From Bactericera cockerelli (taxonomy: Eukaryota; Arthropoda; Insecta; Hemiptera; Triozidae), in contig CM044955.1 of NCBI GenBank assembly GCA_024516035.1, forward strand, positions 43,528,592-43,592,591: 64,000 nt of DNA, read 5' to 3'. Below the pieces are notes generated by a model. It had not been told where the DNA came from. It worked only from the letters and a program-made list of their open reading frames with translations, and ran no database searches. Shown here in pieces: positions 57,540 through 64,000 of the stretch (position 1 is its first letter; each line of letters opens with the position of its first letter). Both the position numbers and the translations under genes were made by a program.

Positions 57540-57990
57540 GACAGGCGAGAATTAGAGAAGGACAGAGAAAAGAGAGAAGGAGAAGGAAAGAGAGAGAGAG
57601 AGAAAGGGGGGGATGTAAATCAAATATTCTGTTCGGAAAGTTTCAGAACGTTGAGCATGAATAGTGGGATAATGCATTATTTGAATCCAATTGAAATTAA
57701 TCAACGATGAGTGATTGGGAGATCGAGAGAAGGAAATGGGGGCTATAGGGCAAGAGGGAGAGAGTAAAAATCAAAGAGACAGTGAAAAAGGGAGAAAAAA
57801 ATTAGTGACAAGTGAGAGAGCGAAAAAGAGTGAGTGAAAAAGAGATTTAAAGAGGAATGGAGTCAGAAGAAGAGGGGAAAATCAAGAGAAGAGTGGGAGC
57901 ATAAGGGAAAAATTGTAATAAAAGAGAAAAATGAGTGAGAGGGATGGAGGGACTGAAGTAGCAAAAGAAAGAGAAAAAGATATGGAAAAA
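57540..57990. repeat. Purine-rich tract
   Basis: Long A/G-biased stretch with GAGAGA cores, similar in character to 38940-39260 and 46900-47730. Confidence 0.7.
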
Positions 57991-58004
57991 AGAAATTTGA
58001 CAGA

Positions 58005-58080
58005 AAAGGACTGTCTCGAGTGGGAATCGAACGCGTGACTCGGAATTTAAGAGTCAAGTCTGTTATCTTCTGCCCATCAC
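58005..58080 (-). mobile_element. tRNA-like SINE head fragment
   Basis: Reverse strand GTGATGGGCAGAAGATAAC, AGACTTGACTCTTAAATTCC, GAGTCACGCGTTCGATTCCC resembles boxes A and B of a tRNA, but the arms do not all pair. Confidence 0.5.
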
Positions 58081-58084
58081 TTTC

Positions 58085-59480
58085 ACACTTGTACTCACTG
58101 CTATTCTATCTATTTATGTGTAGATTTCTAAAAGAAAAGCAACATTAACAAGCCTAGTTTTGGTGATCCTTAAGCCACTGTCTTTTACAAGTCTGATATA
58201 TTCGGACAATTCAAGAGACGGATCAGAATAATTCGAACTTAATTGTTATTTGAGTGTAGATATTAACTTTCCTTATCCTATTAGATTACGAGAGGACGTC
58301 AAAATATCTTTTCAAATCTTGAAAGGTAATTGAAACTTAATATTTTGTTCGAAACTATTTTTCTTAATAAATTCTTGATCTTCTAATACATTTCTTCCAT
58401 TCAGTGAAAATTCCTCCTTTTTCTTCTCCTTCCTCACCTCATCCATCTTCCTCTTCTACTCCTTTTTTCTCCTCCTTCGCCTCCCCTTCCTTTGATTAAA
58501 ATGATTCCACATTGTATACCTAGCAATCAGTTTTGTTTCATCAGCAACTATTGTGCGGAATTTCATTTGATTTTTGACGCTTTTATGCTCTCATTCTGTA
58601 CTTCTTGTTGATTTTCTGTTTCCAACTTCTCATCGGATTATTGCTTTCATTCGTTTTTTTTATCTTTCTAAATTGATAATATAATTATTCATACACGGAT
58701 GTATACAACTATACATTATGTCTCTATCTCTATCTCTTCTGTTTTCATTTCTAATCCTCGCATTGTTTTGACCTTTTAAAAACTTTTTAAATCCTTTTAT
58801 TTAATTCGAATTCTTTTCGTCCCATTTGATCTTTTAGACTTTCCTACGCACAAGTATGTCCTTCAATCTCATTTTACCATCTGCCACCTAATTTACACAT
58901 TACCATCTTTATAAAATTATTTTCCTGTTATTCTTTTGGTTCTTCTCGCTCCTCCACTGAATTAAAATATGATTTCAGCCTCTACAAGTCACAGTAATCA
59001 AAACCTGTAAACAAGTCTTGTATAAATTTACATAAATATAGCAGTTTCTATTTATTTAATGAGGAAAAAAACTTATTTACTTTTAAATTAAATTCACATT
59101 ACTTGGTATTCGTATTTTTTCCACTCACAGAAGTGCAATATTTGAATGGATTTTCTCCTCCCTGTCTCTCCTATCTCTTTGCCATCGGTCTGTCTCTGTC
59201 TTTTTCACTCGAGTCAGCCACTATCCATCCTTCTTCAATATTCCTGCTTTTCAAAGGTAAAAATGAAATTGTAGAAAAGCATGATTTCAAAAGAAAGATG
59301 GAAGGATATTTTAGAGAGACAGCAAGTATTGAATTGAAAGGATGGAAACTTTGTTGAAAGGATGAAAAAAGGTGTTGAGAAATCATAGAGACTGTGAGAA
59401 AGTGGTAGTAAAGAGAAAGAGAGGGAGAGAGAGAGAGAGAGTTAAGTAGTATAAGACACATTAATGTACTTAGGTGATAA
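58085..59480. other. Intron after exon D, middle part
   Basis: Pyrimidine-rich around 58370-58500; GA run at 59415-59442. No exon recognised. Confidence 0.5.
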
Positions 59481-59489
59481 GACTCGGAC

Positions 59490-59640
59490 CATTTGTTTAT
59501 CTGGGTTTAACGTCTCTTTCAACTACATGGTTGTTCATATCGGAGGTTTCACCGACTATTTGCTGGGCAAACAACTCAACTACTCAAATTAACCCCACCC
59601 AGCCAGAGTGAGTCTGGAAATAAACACCACCATCTGGATT
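59490..59640 (-). mobile_element. 5S-type SINE fragment (body and tail)
   Basis: GGGTTTAACGTCTCTTTCAA, AACTACTCAAATTAACCCC and ACCCAGCCAGAGTGAGTC match the body of 3198-3459; the 5S head is absent. Confidence 0.65.
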
Positions 59641-59844
59641 GACATGATGACCAATTGACCATGGATGTTTTCGAAACCAAAAAGGTCATGAACCCATGTA
59701 CTCACCACACTGGATGTTGTTTATCTTCAGTGATCAAATTAGAAGTTTTCATCAAAATTCAAAATAGCAGTTTTCAGACACTCAATATAAAGCCTCTTCC
59801 TGTTCCTTTATTGGCTTTAGCCCGATCCTGCAACTTTAATTAAA

Positions 59845-60180
59845 TGAAGGAAATGGTAGGGCATTGGTGTCAGGATCTTCCTGTGGTGAGACGTTTTCTC
59901 ATTATGAGTCAAGACAAGAAAATCATAACACTTTGTGAAAAATTAACACCCTCCGCCTTGTCGTTCTATTATCACTTTGCAGATTTGTTAATTAAAAACA
60001 ACTTGAGTTATGATAATGCTGAGAAGCAGCGCCTGGGGAACAGGATGCTGTAGACAGATTGCAACTTTGCCGGGTGTACTGTGCAGGGTGAAAAGTATTA
60101 CACAGTCTGGGTGTCCTTTTCTTGCAGGAAAATGTTTAGATACCTATCTGGGAACACACCGTAAGTAGTTTAAAATGAAT
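59845..60180. promoter_or_regulatory. Candidate conserved non-coding element
   Basis: Non-repetitive stretch with TGTTAATTAAAAACAACTTG, TTATGATAATGCTGAGAAGC and CTTTGCCGGGTGTACTG. No Ig-like coding motif. Low-confidence proposal based on texture. Confidence 0.2.
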
Positions 60181-60314
60181 TCCATCCAGGAAGAGGAACT
60201 TAAACCTCTTTATTATTATTTTTATTTTTTTTAAAACTTTTTTCAAGATAGTTCTCTCAGTGTAGATATTGAAAAAAAATTGAAGACATGTACGACTGTG
60301 AGATTTATCTTGGT

Positions 60315-60515
60315 TATTATATCACAACTTTAGTGGGTAGCACAGCACAACGGGACTCATTATGGCATCATTACCCAATAAATCCAATTCTTGCTCGTGA
60401 TATCTCCCAATGGTCGCTATCCATATAAATACCTTCTCATTTCTACTCACGAGGCAAGAGACTCCCGGACATCTTAGTACAGAACAGAAAAAAAATTCAC
60501 CCTGCCTCTACTTGC
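60315..60515 (-). mobile_element. tRNA SINE family 2, diverged copy
   Basis: TATATCACAACTTTAGTGGG, TAGCACAGCAC and ACTCACGAGGCAAGAG correspond to the tail and body of 29417-29701; the head is decayed. Confidence 0.65.
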
Positions 60516-62280
60516 ACACGATGACTGTTTGAAAAATGCTCTAAACAGCTACGTGAAGTTGGCTGATCACCAAAAGCGATTTGGTCGCTACTTAAAACTA
60601 TTTTTTTTAAAAGTGTTTTTCAGGGCAGTTTGTCCCTGTCAGTGGTTAATACCAACGGAATATTATACGTCTATGACCCTAGCAGTGCCTAGTAAAAACT
60701 GTTTGTTTTAGTCAAGTTACGTCCAAAAGTGTCTTTTTCTTTTAACTATTAGTAGCACAGACCTAAAGCCTATGAATGAAGATTGGTTAAACTATTTGCT
60801 GCATTTAATTGAACCTATGATTAGATTTACCTACAGTGAGCTACATTCATAATGAGATACTGGTAAGGGACTTGAACACATTAGCAGACTTATGCATTCA
60901 AACATCTATCCTGAAACACCCTTTTGTAGTCTTAAATTATTTTGAGTTCAGTAGGTAGGTATACAAGGTTTACCTATTCAAGAAATCCGTGGGTTTGACA
61001 AGAACGAGTGAATGAATAAGAACAACATTGGAAATGTTAAAACTCTCATTTAAATTAATGCTCGACAGTCAAAACGTCAGGAATCGTATTTCTATCATGA
61101 TACACGCATTACCAGTGGCGATGGTTGAAAATAAAATAAAATTATCGACATAACTTTTGAATGAAAATCTACTAAATTCATGGCAATCTATTTTATGATA
61201 AGGTATAAAAAATGTAAGAAATCTTGGCTTTTTTCTCGATCGAACCTCAGATCTTCATATCTACAGCTACTAGTAGGTTATGATTTAATAATCACATCAG
61301 TCTAATTTGTGGTGAAATTCCTAACGTGAGCTCAACTAGATACTAAACTCCGGTTTATAAATATTCCACGTAACCACACCACTGGTGTTGTTGTCCCAGC
61401 CGAGTTTTAATAGTTATAATTAAAAGCTGGTTTGTATTTTGTAACCTAGACTGAAAAGTATATGATGCTGGTAAAATAAGTTTGAAAGCTTTTTCTTAGA
61501 AATAATTCCATTCACACAATTTAATTTCCATAATAGTTTAGCGAGTACTTGACTCTTTTTTAACCAAGTTGCAGAGAAACATGCAGTCGAGTCCCAGCTT
61601 ACTGGAGCATAGTTGAAAAAAAAGTTAATAATTATACACATTAAAATTTCACGCTAAGGACCTCAAAAGTATTCTTCAGAAATAAACCAAACTAACGTGG
61701 CATGCTGGTTTAGCGCGCTACGTGACCCCTTTTGGCTAGTGAGGGTAGTGCAAGCATCATTTAGAATTTAGAATGTACATAATAAATTTAATAACTACCT
61801 AATATAAATATATAAAATTATTTTTCAAAACATTTAACTTTAATGAGGACTATGGTAATATTGCTCTTTGTTTTTTGAACACACGGGCTATGAATAATAG
61901 GTAAAAATACGTAAATGGTTACGTCATTCTGGAATTGAATATGAATAATCTCCATACTGGAATAATATGTGCTGGGTAGGAATATGAACCATAATTTTTT
62001 CAACGAAAAAGGCTTATTTAACTTACAAAGCTAAGTTTTCATACAATGGCTGTAAGTCGGGTTGTTAGTTGCAGTTAAGAGTTGGGATAAAATTTGTCTG
62101 TCTAGTCTCTGGCAAAATGGGGTTAGGAGAATGCTGCATCTGTTGATAAACTTCTCTATGCGGCTTTTGAATTACGCAGTCATCCAGACTTTGCAAATTA
62201 AAGTTTGTTTACACAGGTATTAGATGTTAGGTATCTGAATTTTAATAACCAGGTAATAATATAAAAAGATACAATCCCCT

Positions 62281-62330
62281 TGTGATAAGACCATGCAGTT
62301 GAAAGCAACGTCAAACCCAAAATAATAAAG
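62281..62330 (+). mobile_element. Solo SINE tail of the 5S/family 4 type
   Basis: CCATGCAGTTGAAAGCAACG then TCAAACCC, the shared terminal block, ending A-rich. Confidence 0.55.
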
Positions 62331-62366
62331 AGAGAGTAGGTATAGTAATATTTTTAACCACTAAAA

Positions 62367-62424
62367 AATTGTAGGTTCTGTTTTTTTTTTTTTTTTTTTT
62401 TAATAATTGTAGGTTCTGTTTTTT
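62367..62424. repeat. 20-bp duplication flanking a poly(T) run
   Basis: AATTGTAGGTTCTGTTTTTT occurs at 62367-62386 and 62405-62424 with only T residues and TAAT between. Confidence 0.8.
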
Positions 62425-62429
62425 CAGTC

Positions 62430-63100
62430 GTTAGAACTTGCTACTATGTTCAAGTTTACATATTTTCTTCTGATTTGGATGAATCTTGGAATTTTAAGTT
62501 AAACTCAAATAATCATACTCCTGAGATTTCAGGTAAAACATAATTATTAATCTCGTGATATTGGACCACGATTACACGACCCTACTATCCATAATCTGTC
62601 TGCACTGCATGTTCAGTACCCTCCAAGCAAAGAGTCTGAACATTGTGGGTAATGAGGTAATAAGTATTTAATTTACCCCTCTACGTATACTAGGACATTT
62701 AAATAGACGAATTAGTACGCCTACGCCCCCCTTCTGAGATTTGTCTCCATGGATCTTAACTCTACCTCCTCACCACGCATTTCTTGCGCCTCCACTACAG
62801 AAAACAAAAAGTGCCACAGTTTTGTTGAAAATAAGTCAACTGAAAATGAGAAGCAGAAATTAATTATAATTCTCCCAAGTCGCATAACTTTTCTCAGTGA
62901 AAAAAGAGCGAATGAACTTTGCTTAACCCGCAATCGGTCTACTGAATGACTTGGGTGGAATTTATTCATATCTAAATGTATGTATCCAAGACTAAGAGAA
63001 TATAAATAAAATTGCGCGGTTAGCTTTGAGTAGAAAAAGTGTTCTTTTAAAATTGCTATGTAAATGCATCTTATGTGACTAAATTTAAGTACATAATATG
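62430..63100. other. Intron, last unique stretch
   Basis: No supported exon. 62735-62960 is less repetitive and slightly richer in GC; the frames on both strands have no known domain. Confidence 0.45.
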
Positions 63101-63108
63101 GATTCAAC

Positions 63109-64000
63109 CAGTGGCGGCTCGTCGGGTGAAGACACTGAAGACATTTTCACCTAATTTTGAACAGTGAAAACACTACTCATAATCCCTTGAACATGGCACA
63201 ATTGATCCAACTCAAAGAAAAAAAAAAAAGTAAGCTTTGTGTAAAATAGATCAATGCTCCTTAACATTTCATGTTAATTTCCAAGGAGAACACCAAATGT
63301 GAAGACAATTCGAAATTGTCTTCAGTTGTCCTTGAATCAACCAATCAGAGTTGAGTATTTCCAAGTAGGTATCATGAAATATTAGGCAAGAACTATATCT
63401 ATGTAATATGCTACTGAGGACAGTCTCCAGTTGTATTCAGTTTACATTATCTACACGACCTCATACGAAATGTCACGAAGCCACATACCATGTGAGATGT
63501 CATGTGTTTTTGATATTAACATTGTTGCCAGTAGCATTGTGCCAGATCTAGGAAACCAGTCAATGATTTAGCCTCCCATATCTAGCACAATCTTGTAATA
63601 TTAAAAATAATAATAATAATAACGTAGGCGTTAGGAAAGCAGGATTTTGTGTCAGGAATTTTGAATATTATTTCTCATTTTTTGGGTTCTAGTTTTGTAC
63701 ATAGTTCCTAAACGATAGCCGATACCAATAAATTTTAACTATTTATGTATCTTGTCAACTATAGTCTTAAAAAGGACATCTCGATTGAAGTCAAATCTCG
63801 GAAATAATATTATTTAATGTAGGTACCGAAATTGAGCCAAATAAGATAATCTGGTATCTAGTTGTTCCAAGAAGTTTTTAAATAGGGACAATGGTGGTCC
63901 TGTTTAAGATCCTGACTATGGAACCACTTTTAAAAAAAATCATGAAATTAGACGTGTTAAAATGAAATTCTCAAGAGAAAATTCTGTTCAGGCGGTGTAG
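63109..64000 (-). mobile_element. Non-autonomous hAT-like element, inverted copy 3 (cut by window edge)
   Basis: Begins CAGTGGCGGCTCGTCGGGTG and is the reverse complement of 19096-20024 with few differences; it runs off the window. The preceding 8-mer GATTCAAC (63101-63108) is the predicted target-site duplication. Confidence 0.92.

Noticed and set aside
62721..63107. 128-codon minus-strand frame at the right side
   Set aside because: No recognisable domain, codon content typical of A/T-rich non-coding DNA, and no splice evidence tying it to a gene.

Overview
The window is eukaryotic, intron-dominated DNA, most likely from an insect. It is A/T-rich, full of transposable elements, SINEs, microsatellites and homopolymer runs, and almost free of real long open reading frames. 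The order cannot be fixed from sequence alone; a hemipteran or similar repeat-rich insect would fit.

The host gene is a Dscam-family cell-adhesion receptor on the + strand. Four consecutive exons are recognisable from immunoglobulin motifs and from splice sites whose phases agree: 20805-20985 (first half of Ig1), 40769-40911 (second half of Ig1), 52252-52563 (all of Ig2) and 55783-55900 (first half of Ig3). They encode about 250 residues and are separated by introns of 19.8, 11.3 and 3.2 kb. The signal-peptide exon must lie upstream and the rest of the gene downstream. Ig2 is encoded by one undivided exon and no arrays of alternative exons are visible, so this is more likely a Dscam2/3/4-type paralog than the hypervariable Dscam1.

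Everything else is intron or flank, mostly mobile DNA. From left to right: a partial hAT-like element (1-364), a tRNA-derived SINE, an 11-unit minisatellite rich in AACCGGTT, a 5S-rRNA-derived SINE (3198-3459), a LINE 3' tail, a G-quadruplex-like tract, a small hAT MITE, a full-length tRNA SINE, an internally deleted hAT (11054-11972), a processed retrocopy with poly(A) (12055-12598), a 2.2-kb non-autonomous hAT (17868-20024), exon A, an apparently intact hAT with a 619-codon transposase (29177-32147) carrying a nested SINE, Harbinger-like and pogo-like MITEs, a GC-rich non-coding island (about 37340-37670), exon B, a 1.15-kb tandem duplication, exon C, a 0.87-kb foldback element, exon D, nested SINEs, and an inverted copy of the edge hAT family (63109-64000).

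The most noteworthy pattern is that transposons press against the 3' splice sites of three consecutive Dscam exons: a SINE whose target-site duplication ends 12 bp before exon B, a MITE whose duplication ends 25 bp before exon C, and a 5S SINE ending about 39 bp before exon D. A second is that the 5S-derived SINE and a tRNA-headed SINE share a 3' domain, suggesting a common LINE partner. I found no CRISPR array, prokaryotic operon, confidently functional tRNA or clearly new biochemical system.
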